A DNA stretch of 64,000 nt from NCBI RefSeq assembly GCF_024323335.1, contig NC_066579.1, positions 239,651,820 through 239,715,819 of the forward strand. The letters are read 5' to 3'. Shown here one piece after another: positions 20,819 through 33,034 of the stretch; the stretch's first letter is position 1, and each line of letters begins with the position of its first letter. The position numbers and the translations under genes were made by a program. Under the pieces are notes generated by a model, which saw only the letters and a list, made by a program, of their open reading frames with translations, was not told the origin of the DNA and made no database searches. The DNA is from Lathyrus oleraceus. Its lineage: Eukaryota > Streptophyta > Magnoliopsida > Fabales > Fabaceae.

Positions 20819-21861
20819 GTTTTGGGCACAAGCATCTCTTGTATTGCTTTGAACTTGGCAGGATCAACTTCAATACCCTTATCGCTGACAATGAAGCCCA
20901 ACAACTTACCAGAGCGAACACCAAAAGTACACTTATTGGGATTCAAGCGGAGTTTATATTTCCTCAAACGTTGGAATAACTTCAACAAATGCTCAACATG
21001 TTATTATTCATCTCTTGACTTAACAATCATATCATCAACATAGACTTCAATCTCTTTATGCATCATATCATGCAAAAAAGAGTTGTCATAGCTCTTTGGT
21101 ATGTTGCAACATCATTTTTTAAACCGAAAGGCATCCCTCTATAATAGAATGTTCCCCAAGGTGTAATGAATATGGTATTCTCCATATCTCCCGGTGCCAT
21201 CTTAATCTGATTTTAACCGAAAAATCCGTCCATAAACGAAAAGATTTTGAATTTAGCAGTATTGTCTACCAACATATCAATGTGTGGCAGAGAAAAATCA
21301 TCTTTCAGACTAGATTTATTCAAATCTCTATAATCAACACACATATGGACTTTTCCATACTTAGGAACATGCACAATATTGGCCACCCATTGCGGATACT
21401 CGGAGGTAATAAGGAAACCAACATCAATCTGCTTATGCACTTCCTCTTTAATCTTCACTGCCATATCAGGATGAGTTCTTCTCAATTTCTGCTTGACCGG
21501 CGGGCATTCTGGCTTCAAAGGCAATCTATGCTCCACAATCTCAGAATCCAAACTAGGCATATCTTGATAGGACCAAGCAAACACATCAGAATATTCTCGA
21601 AGAAGATCAATCAACCCATTCTTAGCCTCTGGACACAGTTGAGACCCAATCTTGACTTCCTTCACATCATCATCGGAACCAAAGTTGACTAATTCAATTT
21701 GCTCTTCAAATGGTTGAATGGCTTTTTACTCGTGCTCAAGCAAACATGATAACTCATCAGTCACTTCTTCATCATCATTCTCTTCCTCAGCTTCAAACAC
21801 ATGGAAATAAAAGTTTGGAGAGGGATTAGGATCATTACATCCAACGGGTTTGAGAACCAAC
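20819..21861 (-). pseudogene. Reverse transcriptase fragment of Ogre element 2
   Basis: Minus-strand RT fingers and palm. An acidic pre-RT linker (EEENDDEEVTDELS, ELVNFGSDDD, VKEVKIG) leads into HRLPLKPECPPVKQKLRR, VGFLITSEYPQWVANIV, HMCVDYRDLNK, then the palm, whose catalytic YVDD is intact at 21031-21042. It continues to LLGFIVSDKGIEVDPAK and ends at MLVPKT. Stops: TAG just after LLEHE, TAA after FFG, and TAA/TGA-type codons after KSRDE. The thumb and RT-linked RNase H are deleted at 20818/20819. The exon probably starts after an ATGCAG acceptor (21862-21867). Not functional. Confidence 0.88.
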
Positions 21862-22113
21862 CTGCATAATGATTTGATATTTTGATTTTAGAGAAGTGGT
21901 GTGCAAACAAATATTATGCAGATGGAAAAATTATTATTTATTTATGTTTTTTTGTGATTACCATTTTTAGAAAAAGCAAACAGTAAAAACAAAGATCATA
22001 GATGTGGATGAATAAAATTGTATTTTATTGATGATAATATTGAAAACATCCAATACTGTTTCACTTCTCCCTTAGGCATATGCAAAGGATTTTTCTTAAA
22101 CAATAAAAATAAA
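21862..22113 (-). other. Putative intron between protease and RT (element 2)
   Basis: AT-rich noncoding spacer between the gag-protease stop at 22114 and the pre-RT linker. On the minus strand it ends TTATGCAG followed by GTTGG, the same ATGCAG acceptor-like end seen in element 1 at 564-569. Ogre elements are known to splice here. A donor was not pinned down and may lie upstream, within the open tail of the protease ORF. Confidence 0.55.
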
Positions 22114-22925
22114 TTACTTTGAATGGTGCATAGCAACAGGAATGTCTATAGCAACCCAATTATTGCAAGTTTGTCCGTGTGTCACAAAATTGGCACAAGC
22201 TTCATCTTCATCACTCTCTTTAATAATTGCAACTAAGTGTTGATCATCCTCATGAATGAACCCTCCACTGCAAAAAAAATGGTTGCATAGTCTTGACATT
22301 GGCGTTGAACGACCCTTACTGAAATCCCAAACCGGCCTTGTTCTTGTTTTCAATAACTTCTACAACGCGACCCCATTTGTCGGTGCTACCAGCCTGAGCA
22401 ACCTCTTTGGTATCCTTCAGAGAAGACATGAGTGCCCCAGTCTTCTGCAATTCATCAGCAATAGACAAACCTTGGAACAGTGTTCCAACTTCTTCTTCAG
22501 CTTCCACATAGGGGAAGGATGGAAAATGGATCACTAGAAGCGCTTTCTCCCCACAAACAACGACAAGCTTTCCGTTCTTAACAAATTTTAGCTTTTGGTG
22601 CAGAGTAGACGTCACAACGCCAACTTCATGGATCCATGTCCTTCCCAACAAATAGCTGTAGGCCGGGTGAATGTCCATTAGTTGAAAAGTAATTTGAAAA
22701 TCACTCAGACCTATCTTAACTGAAAGGTCCACCTCTCAAATGACAGTTTTTCGGGAACCATCAAACGCTTTAACGACTACCCCACTGTACCTCATCAAGG
22801 CGCCTTGATAAGACAATCTTGCTAGAGTTGATTAGGGCAACACATTTAATGATGAACCAGTATCAACCAATACATTGGACATAGCGTCCTCTTTGCAATT
22901 CACTGAAATATGGAGTGCCAATTTG
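22114..22925 (-). pseudogene. Aspartic protease and G-patch-like tail of element 2
   Basis: The protease cleaves the Gag-Pol polyprotein. The active-site Asp-Thr-Gly is intact at 22856-22864, inside VLVDTGSSLNVLP. Downstream blocks SVKIGLSDFQ, YLLGRTWIHE and VGTLFQGLS match element A. Defects: a frameshift near 22930 after EELPEED, a TAA directly after NVLP and a TGA before EVDLSVK. The C-terminal part has DKWGRVVEVIENKNKAGLGFQ-like G-patch spacing, a stop after GLGFQ and a further open stretch (FFCSGGFIHEDDQ) to 22114. This region lies directly before the intron-like spacer. Confidence 0.85.
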
Positions 22926-25382
22926 TGATTCTATCCTCCTCCGGAAGTTCTTCATCACAAAAGCTCAAATTATTATAGGAAGTAATGTTGGCAACAATAT
23001 GGTCAAACTGGTCCACAGTAACATCATGCTCTACATATGCTTGTTCCAATACTCTCTACAAAGCCTCTATATGTGCTTCAAAATTCATCAGTAGTGACAA
23101 CATAAAATCTTTGATGGCGTCTGGAGCAGATGCTCCATAATGTTGAACTCGCTTCTCTTGATTAGACGCAAAATCTCATCATCATCATTAATCTTAAACC
23201 TGCTAGACTCGCCAGACTGGAAAATTGGAGCATTAACCGGATCAACTTCATGAATATCTTACTTCTTACCCATTGATACATCTTCCATAACTCTAGGAGA
23301 TATCGGGCCAAACACACGACCACTACGGGTCACCTTTACGACATCTGCAATGCTCACCACTGAATTTGCAGTGGGAAGAGGAACATCTTGCCCATTCTCA
23401 ATCATGGTGGCATTATACTTATAAGGCAAAACTTTATCGGATGAATAAGGGACATGGCCTGCTAACCGTATAACCAACGGCGATACCGATCTGTTGTCAT
23501 TTCTACTGATGCTATCAAATTGAATAACTACTTGCTCAGGGTTCTTGAACACTAACACAATGACATTTACATCATTCCCCGTTAACCTGGATTGTTGCAT
23601 TTGAATAACATTTTCATCCATCAGTTTTTGAATATCCCTTTTAACAATTACACATCCTCGAGGGTTGACGCTACAAATAACACAACCATCATGATCATGT
23701 TCGCAATCACTTACCAAGCACAAATCTCTGTGAATTTCCACCAACGATCTCCGGATACGATGCACATCAAAAACCCTGAAATTTCCAGGACATTCGTCTA
23801 CCATGTTCACAGAAGCATTGTCATGGACAGGCAATGAATTGGCTTTGACATTAGGCGTTATGTCCTCAAAGGACATAATACCACTCTTAATCATCTTTTG
23901 AACCTCATACTTCAAAGGATAACAGTTTTCAATATCATGGTCGGGAGCTCCCTGATGAAAATCACAATGCAAGTCAGGCTTGAACCACCATGGCAAAGGT
24001 TCAGGAATTTGGGGAGGATTCCTTGGTTGGATCAGATTCTTGACAACCAAAGAAGGATATAACTCTGCATACTTCATAGGAATAGGGTCAAAAGAGACCT
24101 TCTTCCTCTCAAAATTTCGATGAAGATTGTTATTGTTGTAGTTGGTACGTTGTTATGGTTGTTGTTGATGTTGTTCTTGAACAGGAATTGATTGATTTGC
24201 TGAATTATTAGTAAATACCGGAATTATTGATGATACTTGATGATGATGTTGACGGGATTGGGAATTCTTCTTCGCAAGAGGCCTTCTATGCCTCCCCGCA
24301 GACATTGCGTTGGTTTCTCCTTCCTTCCTTTTGGAGAAACTACCACCGTATTTCTTGCTTGAAGACACTTCATCTTTGGACAACCGTCCCTCTCAGACTC
24401 CTTCTTCCAACCGCATCCCCATGTTCACCATTTCGGTGAAATCATTAGGAGTACTAGCAATCATGCGTTCATAGTAAAATGAACTCGGTGTCTTCAAAAA
24501 GATCTTGGTCATTTCTTTCTCCTACAGAGGTGGACTAATTTGAGCAGCCAATTCCCTCCATCTTTGGGCGTACTCCTTGAATGTCTCTTTCTCTTTCTAA
24601 GACATTGATCTCAACTGATCCCAATCTGGATCCATATCAACATTATACTTATATTTCTTGACGAAAGCCTCGCCCAAGTCATTAAAAGTATGAACATTAG
24701 CACTATCCATGCCCATGTACCATCTGAGTGCATCACCGGTTAGACTGTCTTGGAAGTAGTAGATAAGCAATTGATCATTGTCGATGTTAGTAGACATCTT
24801 ACGAGCATACATGACAAGATGACTCAGAGGGTAGGTATTCCCCTTATAGTTTCCAAAGTCTAGGACCTTGAACTTCACCGAGATTTTGACATTAGGCACT
24901 AAGCATAACTCAACAACACTTTTACCAAACATATCCTTTCCTCTTAAGGTCTTCAACTCCTTTCTCAACTCAAGGAATTAGTCTTTCATCTCGTCCATCT
25001 TCTCATAAACATCGGGACCTTCAGACGGCTCATTGTGATAAATGGTATCCTCGACACGAGGCAAAGTATGCACAATGGGAGGAGGCACATACAGGACCGA
25101 GCTAGATGCCGGTATAGAAGAAAATGTTGGAGCGTACCCTTCATGGACAAAGTTTGGTGGCATTCCCCACGAGAATCCAGCAGGCATGGTAGGCACCGAA
25201 TGGCTAGTAGCAACAACATGCACATATGCTGAAGCAATCTCTGAAAAAAAAGGTTTTTGAGGAGGAGGAGTTGCAGGAGGCGGAGATGGTTGGTTCTAAG
25301 CAGCAATCACAGACTCCATCAAGGTAGTGAGTATGGCAATCTCATCCTTAAGCTCTTTGTTCTCTTGTTCAAGATGCTCCAT
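22926..25382 (-). pseudogene. gag of Ogre element 2
   Basis: One minus-strand frame from an ATG at 25380-25382 (MEHLEQENKELKDE, coiled-coil-like) through a Pro-rich segment and the gag core (YYFQDSLTGDALRWYMGM, FVKKYKYNVDMDP, FKEYAQRWRELAAQ). A basic Gln/Asn-rich linker and the knuckle CDFHQGAPDHDIENC (23922-23966) follow, then a second Cys/His stretch (CEHDHDGCVICS...RGC) and a long linker to the protease. The usual knuckle Gly before the second His is Asp. At least eight in-frame stops interrupt it, most of them one C-to-T step from Gln or Arg codons. Frame continuity over 2.4 kb despite the stops shows decay mainly by point mutation. Confidence 0.88.
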
Positions 25383-25685
25383 TCTTCTCTGGCGATTAGC
25401 CCGAGTGTTATAGTGATAAGTCAGCTTGTCTGATACACAAAAGAAGAACTAATAAGACACCTAGATGAAGAACCCTGTCATGCAAATGATGCATGAAATG
25501 CAATATTTTTTTGTTGTTTTTAATCTCAAGGAACATATGAAGTCTCATTTGCAAATATTCAATTAATAAAAATAACAATTCAATTGACCATAAAATCTAT
25601 TTTTATTCATAAAATTTGGAAGGATTATACTGAGTATAATTTCAGAAACCAAAATGTAAATACAAGAGGAAAGGAAACTATTATC
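25383..25685 (-). other. Spacer between ORF1 and gag (element 2)
   Basis: Short noncoding interval, AT-rich in 25500-25620. A few codons directly upstream of the gag ATG (SDKLTYHYNTRANRQ) read on in frame and may be translated. Confidence 0.45.
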
Positions 25686-27183
25686 CTAAGGATCCCTAGC
25701 AATTGGATCAGATGAACTGGCCAAGGGAGTGTACTTCCTTCGGATGCGCCGAATCTCTGACTTAAAAGTTGTCTGCATCTGAGCTTTCTCGAGGACGAGT
25801 CGATCAACAATCTTCTTCCAAGCACCGAAAGGCCGAGGCATACTAGAGGAAAATATTTCCTATGGATCTATCTGTCTCTTCATTGCACGCTCCTCAAGAA
25901 TCTCAATAAGTGCATCCTTGTCTTTCGACTTAAGTTGCAACTCCTCATGCTTTCGGTTCAAAGCATGGAACCGCTCTTCCCACAAGTCTCTCTCTTGCTT
26001 CATCTTGGCAAGTGCGTCTTCCAACTCCTCTACATATTGGTTAGGGAGAGTTGATAGCTCAACCATTACCACATACATAGGTCTCTCACAAGCGTACGAC
26101 ATCTTGAGCTCCAAAGCCTTTTTCTTCACCCAAATAATGTAAACTTCCAAAGATACACAGTTGCATGGACCAAGCTCGAATCTTCCTTTCCTATGCACAT
26201 TGTGCCAAGCATGCACCATTCTACAATTCAAAAGTTGGGGATCTTTACCCTCCTGATAGAATAGACCTTCTAGCTGAACATTATTAGGTTTATCTCTCAA
26301 GGGGAACCAAAGCTGATGATGGGCCGATGTTGGGTTGTAGTTGATTCCTCCTTGCGTACCAATGAAAGGCATGTCAGAGAACTCACCACATATGTCAATA
26401 ATATCCATGCTACCCAATGCAGAATCACACCAAACATATCATCATTAGCGAGAGATATAAGTCTCTGGGACCATCGTAGACATTGTCAGTTCTCCAAGAA
26501 AGCAGGCATCTGAGGCAAGTGCGAAATAAACCACTTGTATAGAAGAGGAACACAACACACAATAGTTCCATCACCCTTAGAATTCCTCAAATGCAAAGAG
26601 AAATACATGTAACCTAACAAAGTAGGAACATGATTTCCAATCAAGAATATCCTAATGGCGTTAACATCAACAAAACTGTCAATGTTAGGGAACAAAGCTA
26701 AATCATAGATAAGCAATACAAAGATGGCTTCAAAAGCATCCATGCTACCAGCTTGAGCAAAAACAGTAGCTCTACCAATGAGAAATTCATAAGTCAATCC
26801 TAGAATCCCTCATTTCTTCACTATGTTGGCATCAAATCTCATATTTCTTCAAATGAAGAGCTTCGACTATGACGTGAGATCTCTTCCAATTCGCTGAAAG
26901 ATACCTTGTTAGACACAGGCATACTCAATATATGGGTATACTCCTCTAACGTGGGTACAAGCTGATAATCGAGAAAAGTGAAGCAACGATAGAGAGGGTC
27001 ATAAAACTGCACCAAGACACTCAAAAGTCCTCCAACCACATCAGTAGATAGTACGGACAAAAGCTTCCTATGACATTGCTTGAAGTCCAAGGGATATAAT
27101 ACAAAGGATGACAACTTCTTTAACTCCTTCAAATTAAGACATCTAAAATTGTACTTTTTAGTATTCCTTCGTCCACAATCCAT
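25686..27183 (-). pseudogene. Ogre ORF1 (element 2)
   Basis: Ogre elements carry an extra ORF upstream of gag with no established function. It starts at ATG 27181-27183 (MDCGRRNTKK) and ends at TAG 25686-25688, about 500 codons. The N-terminal part (LLSVLVQFYDPLYRCFTF, LEEYTHILSMP) is repeated in element 3 at 32802-33034. The middle (FLIGRATVFAQAG, LFPNIDSFVDVNAIRIFL) and the segment GGINYNPTSAHHQLWFPL follow. A heptad-rich coiled-coil-like region comes next (VEELEDALAKMKQERDLWEE), then a basic tail (KSEIRRIRRKYTPLA). At least two frameshifts (near 26870 and 26410) and stops at about 26810, 26490 and 25858 break it. Confidence 0.8.
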
Positions 27184-28045
27184 GGCCTGAAAATTATTTG
27201 CAAATAAGACCATAGTTCCTTGAAAATTTATTACTGTGATGAATGTTATGATGCGCATGGATGCATGAATGCAATAATCAAACACAAGGGATCACACACT
27301 AGGAAAACACAAACAAAGGTCAAGGGATGGATCAAGTCGTCATCAAGATCTATCATCCATTTTGCTGGATTATGGTTTTCACCTTTATCGACATCCAAGT
27401 TCCATTGATATTGACGAGACTGACATGATCAACCAAGAATCAAAGGGTTCATTGTGAGTCACGAGCATGGAGTTTGGTTAAGAACCATCCCAAAAGGAGT
27501 GAACTAAGGATAAAAACCTATAGATCATGTTTTAAAAGGTTCCCAAAGTCTTAATCCCATCTATCGGATACTATAGGTTAAGATGACTAACTCATCAACC
27601 CGTGGTATTCTCAAGAGAAACTCGTCTGAGTGTAGTATCACGTAACAACTGTTATCAAGTCTACACTTGAACAATCTCTGCACTACTTCCTAAATAGGCC
27701 AAGTTGGGTTAAATGTTCTACTATCCTCAGCTTCTCAGACCCCCAAATTAGATAAAGTAATGTCTATCCACGACTTACTCGTGTGACATCAGTAACTCCA
27801 AAGAGGTCTTCACTGAGCGGGGGATCTCATGTCAACTCTTTCAGGACTACTCCTTCAAAGCCACCATGACTATACCACCCTCATATCTTAAATTTCACTC
27901 AAGTTTGGGTTAGAACATATCTCACCACACAGAGATCACCAAGCACAACAGACAAAGTATATCACACAAACAATATATACAAACAAACATCAAATAAACA
28001 AATATATAAACACACAAAAAAGTAGGCTAAATCCACAGAGGACTA
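27184..28045 (-). other. 5' leader of element 2
   Basis: Noncoding between PBS and ORF1, aligned by eye with leaders of elements 1 and 3 over nearly its whole length. Kept blocks include CACAAACAAAGGTCAAGGGATGGAT, GAGTCACGAGCATGGAGT, CTCAAGAGAAACTCGT, GAGTGTAGTATCACG and CACAGAGATCACCAAGCAC. Confidence 0.75.
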
Positions 28046-28064
28046 CTCCCCAACAGAGTCGCCA
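28046..28064 (-). promoter_or_regulatory. Primer-binding site of element 2
   Basis: The minus-strand sequence is TGGCGACTCTGTTGGGGAG, one base different from elements 1 and B within the shared core, nine bases from the LTR end. Confidence 0.8.
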
Positions 28065-28407
28065 CTTAACTTTTGTAGCGATAAATTCATGACCGTCAAG
28101 CTATGGAGAAACTCGACGTCAATAAAACCAAAGTCGCCACCACGCTTTTATTGTTTCCAAAGGAAATGGGAAAAGTACGGACAAAACCCAAAGATAAGAA
28201 GTTTTCAAATCAAAACTAATAAAATGTTAGAGATTACAGGTAAGGGGGTTGGTTACACAAAGGGAAGGTATTAGCATCCAAAGTGTCCTAGGTACTCCTA
28301 GGGAGCCCTTTTTTGTGTGCAAGTGTTTTAATTGAAAAGATTGAGGGAATGAGAAAATAATTTATGAATTATATTTTGTGTTTGACAAGATCTTCGGGGT
28401 CTTATGC

Positions 28408-28447
28408 CTACGTACCAACATAAAAATGAGGGATCAAAACCCCGTAG
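28408..28447. repeat. LTR hairpin module (element 2)
   Basis: CTACG/CGTAG outer arms with a weak CAT/ATG inner pairing and GATCAAAAC in place of the ATCAGAG spacer. It is a diverged copy, followed by TTCGTGG. Confidence 0.5.
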
Positions 28448-31400
28448 TTCGTGGTAAAAATTTCAAAGAAGTTGGTGAATTGATTTTAACAAAAGTTTAG
28501 CAGAAAAAGGCACAAAGATGGCCAAATATTTGAATGGGGTTGTTAGTTCTTTTTGTCTTTTTGAAATTAAAGTCAATATGGTTAAGTTCACTGACAAGTT
28601 TGATTTTAGAAAAAGCTTAAAAATTTAATGGCCTAAGGCCAAAGTTTCTAATCATTAAAACATGTCTAAGTTAAAAACACAAACAAAGAAGGTTTTGAAA
28701 AGAGGCAGAAATCTTGAAATTAAATAAGTGGGAGGAGATGAAGGGACTATCCTAGACAAAAAAAATTAAAAGTTAAGCGTTGAAAAGATCTGACCAATGG
28801 GATGCAATCCACAAGACAAGAATGTCATATAGAAATCAATTTTACTTTGGACTTTTGAGCAAGCAACAAGCATAAGCAATATCCAAGCAAACCATATGAA
28901 GATCAAGGCATCAAATAAAGATAGCCATAATATCCGAGCAAGCACTCCAATAGATAGCAATCTTCTATGTCTTCGAATGTATCAAATGAAAATATTCCTT
29001 GGCAAATTCTCAGAAACAATCATCAGATGTCAACAATAATAACAATATAACAATCAAGCACAGAGACAAAATGACAGATGAACCAGGGGTACTCAAGGTT
29101 TACATCAGATGAAAGGAACAATCAAGGATAACTCAGTCTCAGATAGTGGCATTGGCCAAGTCCTCAAAGCATAGGGAAAGTTACCTACTCTAAGTCCAAA
29201 AGTTCAAATCAAGTCCAACAGTCTACCAAGATATCTTTTAGGTTTTTTGTTGTTGTTATTAGGTATTTTAAGGTCCTAAGACCACAAACATAAACAAATC
29301 ACAAGCACACAATATATACAATCACAAGATATGGTTCAAGTGAGCAAAGTGAAAATGACTAAAGCATAAACATCTTGCATGAAATGTAAATGGCAATGTA
29401 TGATAAAGGTAGTCAATTTTAAATGGCATTAAGTAAATGACTTGAAATTAAAGCAATGTTAATAAGAAGTTATTCAATGGTTAGCAAAGAGTTTTAATTG
29501 TTTAAGTTATTCTTTGGAGAATACTCAACCATTCATTCACAAGTATGAATACATGAACCAAGACATCATCCATGAGAAGGACTCCAACTTGGATAAATCA
29601 ACAAGTATGCGACTAGATCTCATGAATGGAAAAAAAGGTCAAGTTTTCACACAATGCCATGAAGAATGAGAGACTTACAATCTCACTTACCAGAATATTA
29701 TGCCTTTTGGGACAAATTTAGCTTTATGTTAAGCAATCATATTTGGACTTATGTAGAAGTCGCAACTATCTGGGCAATAAAAATATGGTTGTTAATGCAT
29801 ATTAGAGACTTGGTACAAAGAACCAAACTCTTAAAAATATACCACACACAAAAATAAAGTGGGAGGGACCTATCCCAGTCAGGCTCATGTTGATTCATCT
29901 GACACAAGGTCATTGATGAATCAAGTAGCATTATACATGAAGAGAATTCATTGGTCAATGATGAATTGGGGAATAATAAGGATAAAGATGAAGAGGGAAT
30001 GGGAGATGGGAACCCAAATTGATCATAGGAGGAATTTCATCTGATAAATATTATCCATTCATTTTGAGGGATGAAATGTACATTTCATCAACCCCATAAA
30101 TCCAATAGTATTGATCAAATGGAAGTTCAAATCAACCATGATCAAGGCCAAACAGAAAATCAAACATCACAAAGTCAATCAAATGGCTCAACAAAATTTT
30201 CAAACAATTAATCAATTAAATATCAAACAAAAAATGAATTAAAATGCATTTTTAAATGGACAAAACCTCAAATCCCTTCAAATCACCAAATAAATGGCGA
30301 AGGGATTTATCCTAGGTTAAACAAGGTCAAAGGACCTTAGACAAAAAATTTCACAATTTTTGGAAAGTCATAGGTATTTTAAAATATTTTAAAATAAGTC
30401 AAAAATCAATTAATTCACAAAAAATATCAAAATTAATCCAAAAAATGATTTTAATTGAAAATATGGAAGAGGCAGTTATTTAAAGATTTTTGGTGAAAGT
30501 CCCATATTTTTTGGACTAATAATGAAATTTGTATGAATTAAACAAAATAAGAGTATTTAAAATAAAAAGGGAAAAACAAGGGCCATCAGATCTCTCTCAT
30601 TGATTTAGGTGACATATTTGATGGCCATGCGTGTGGTGTCCACCATACACTCAAGTCAACGTGCTACAAATAGAGTCAATCAAACCAAGGGCCAGGATTA
30701 GAACATTGAATCAATATCAGATGGCTGAGACTAAGCCATCACACCACCGAAGCTAGAGCTCTAGTCATCTTCTCCGGTGGACCTCACCGGACTGGTCCAC
30801 CACCAAAGTTCATAAAAATAAAAAGTGAATACACTAATTTGAAGGAAAAATTCTCAAGAGTCCAAATATGACCTCAAATTACTCCAATTCCAAGTATATT
30901 GAAAGATACATGGATTTGAAAATTGAGGAGTATGATCTAAGTTGCTTCGATTTTACCTCAAAGCAACTCAATCTTGTTACCTACATTGATAGGAATTCAG
31001 CCAACCAAAAACCAAGTGAAATGATGGACAATTGAGGGAGAATTGAAGAAGGAAAGTTTCACAAAATTCACCTTCTATTTGCAGTGATGAAGCTCGATCT
31101 GGATCTCAATTTGCTTGGGCTTGCTTCCACTAGCTTGCAGGAGATGAAATAAATGCTCAAATGGTTTGGACTCTTGGAGTTTCAATCTCAAAACAGAAGT
31201 GAAATTGAAACTCGATTTCAAATGAAATATTCAAGTTTATCCTATCAATGGATGGTGGGAATGTTGCAGGAACAAGGCTTGGGCAAGGTGCCCCTGATTA
31301 TGAGCAGAATGAGTTGCACTCATAGGCTTGGCAATTGATTTCCACACACTTCCATTCAAATGCCAAAAATAGTAATTCTAGTGTGCATGCTTGCATGAGC

Positions 31401-32560
31401 GTGTGATAGGCCCATCAAATGATTGGAATTGGTCCAAAGTTGTGCACATGTGATGCTGAAAGCTTAACATGAGACCATGCAAATGTATTTGAAAATTGGT
31501 CATGAAAATCATCCAAATGGGGCCATACATTACGCCCATGCGCACGTCCTTCAAAATATTTCCAAATGCCATGATCCTGGACTCTTCGTAAAGGTAACAT
31601 GAAGAGGAACAACTTTGATGTTGAACAATTTTTGCATTGTTGAACATTTTCTAAGTATAGAGTCAAATGATCACTTTTTCCACCTTGAATAACCTTTGCT
31701 ATGAGCTTCAAATGAAAATGGTTCCTTCATAAAAGTTGTATCTCTTTCATTCCTCTTCACTTTAATCACAAATATGACACCATTTGCATCTTACATGAGG
31801 GAGTTGTGGATTTTAGAAGTTGAGGAAAATTGTTTGTTCAATGATGATGGCCCAAAATGACCTATAATGTTTCCTCTTGGCACATGTCCTTGTAAGTAGA
31901 ATTTTACATTTCTCAAAGAATAAAATTAGGAGAAAATATCTTGAAATTGATCATGAAACTTTGATGACCCGCATATCATAAAAATTGAGCAAGTTATGGT
32001 TCTTGGAAGTTGACCTTCCATATAGGGCATAGATAAAATGAGCTATAATCTTTCACCATAAAAAAATGACTTTCCAAGCAAAATTAGCTTTTGATGCCAA
32101 CATGAAAGTTGTTTGGAATGTCATTAGGAGTATCTTTTATCTTGGAATAATTTTCATATGACAAATATTGTAGGAGATAAGGTCTAGGGAACCCTAGATT
32201 TGACCAGTTGACTTTCTCTGGTCAACCTTTTTGAACCAACTTGCAAAATTGAAGTTATTTTGATATTTGGATCTCATGGAGGATCATATATTCTTGATAT
32301 GATGTATAATTAATTATCCCTTGATATATTTGACCAATTGTTGAAGAAACTTGCTGAGGAAGTCACACAAGATACCCAAATGAATTAGGGCTTCCAAGGC
32401 AAACAAGCTTCAAAATCTTGATGAATTATTGATCAAAATGATAAATAAAGAAAATGGGGATCCATATATGATGCTTGGAAATATTGTGAACCTTTCCTTG
32501 ATTGATCTCTTGCACTGAGTGTCTCAAACCCTAGATATGAACTTGGTGGGGGCACAGATG

Positions 32561-32585
32561 GACACACACACACAGACACACACAC
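32561..32585. repeat. CA microsatellite
   Basis: GACACACACACACAGACACAC-type dinucleotide run in the LTR of element 2; element 3 has a shorter CACACACACAC near 38557. Confidence 0.8.
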
Positions 32586-32801
32586 CTATAAAAGAGACAA
32601 AGCTATAGATAGACATATTTTTGGTATTTTGGTTAGTAAACAAAAGAAAATAAAGTATGATACAATCAAAAGTTCTTGGTGATCTCTCCCAATGCAAAAC
32701 CAATGAATGAGGGGTGAGGAGGATGCCAAGGTGTGATCCCAAAGTCAATGCAAATTATGAGATATCATGAGGGATCTTAGGGTCAAAATTGGGGTCTTAT
32801 A

Positions 32802-33034
32802 GTAGGCATAAGTTGATAATCGGGAAAGGTGAAGCACCGGTAGATAGGATCATAGAACTGAACCAACACGCTCAAAAGTCCTTCAACAACCTCGGTAGAC
32901 AACACATACAGAAGCTTCCCACGACGTTCTTTGAAATCCACGGGATCAACTACAAAGGATGCTAGCTTCCTTAACTCTTTCAAATCTGGACATCTAAAAC
33001 TGTATTTCTTAGTGTTCCTTCACCCATAATCCAT
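32802..33034 (-). pseudogene. ORF1 N-terminal fragment of Ogre element 3
   Basis: Starts at ATG 33032-33034 (MDYG) and reads as ORF1 of element 2: YSFRCPDLKELRKLASFV, LLSVLVQFYDPIYRCFTF, DYQLMPT. The fifth codon is TGA (33020-33022) where element 2 has CGA (Arg). The frame ends exactly at the LTR of element 2, so insertion cut it after about 78 codons. The remainder of element 3 would lie beyond element 2's missing 3' end. Confidence 0.88.

Larger units (their letters stand above)
28074..32801 (-). mobile_element. 5' LTR of Ogre element 2 (4728 bp)
   Basis: On the minus strand it runs from TATAAGACCCCAATTTTGACCC at 32801 to ...CGCTACA at 28074. Element 3 starts TGTAAGACCCC, so the terminal TG has become TA here. 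It contains GGGAAGGTATTAGCA near 28262, a hairpin module at 28408-28447, a GTTGACT/GGTCAAC pair near 32206 and a CA repeat at 32561-32585. It is inserted in ORF1 of element 3, whose codons resume at 32802. The 3' LTR is not in the window. Confidence 0.88.
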
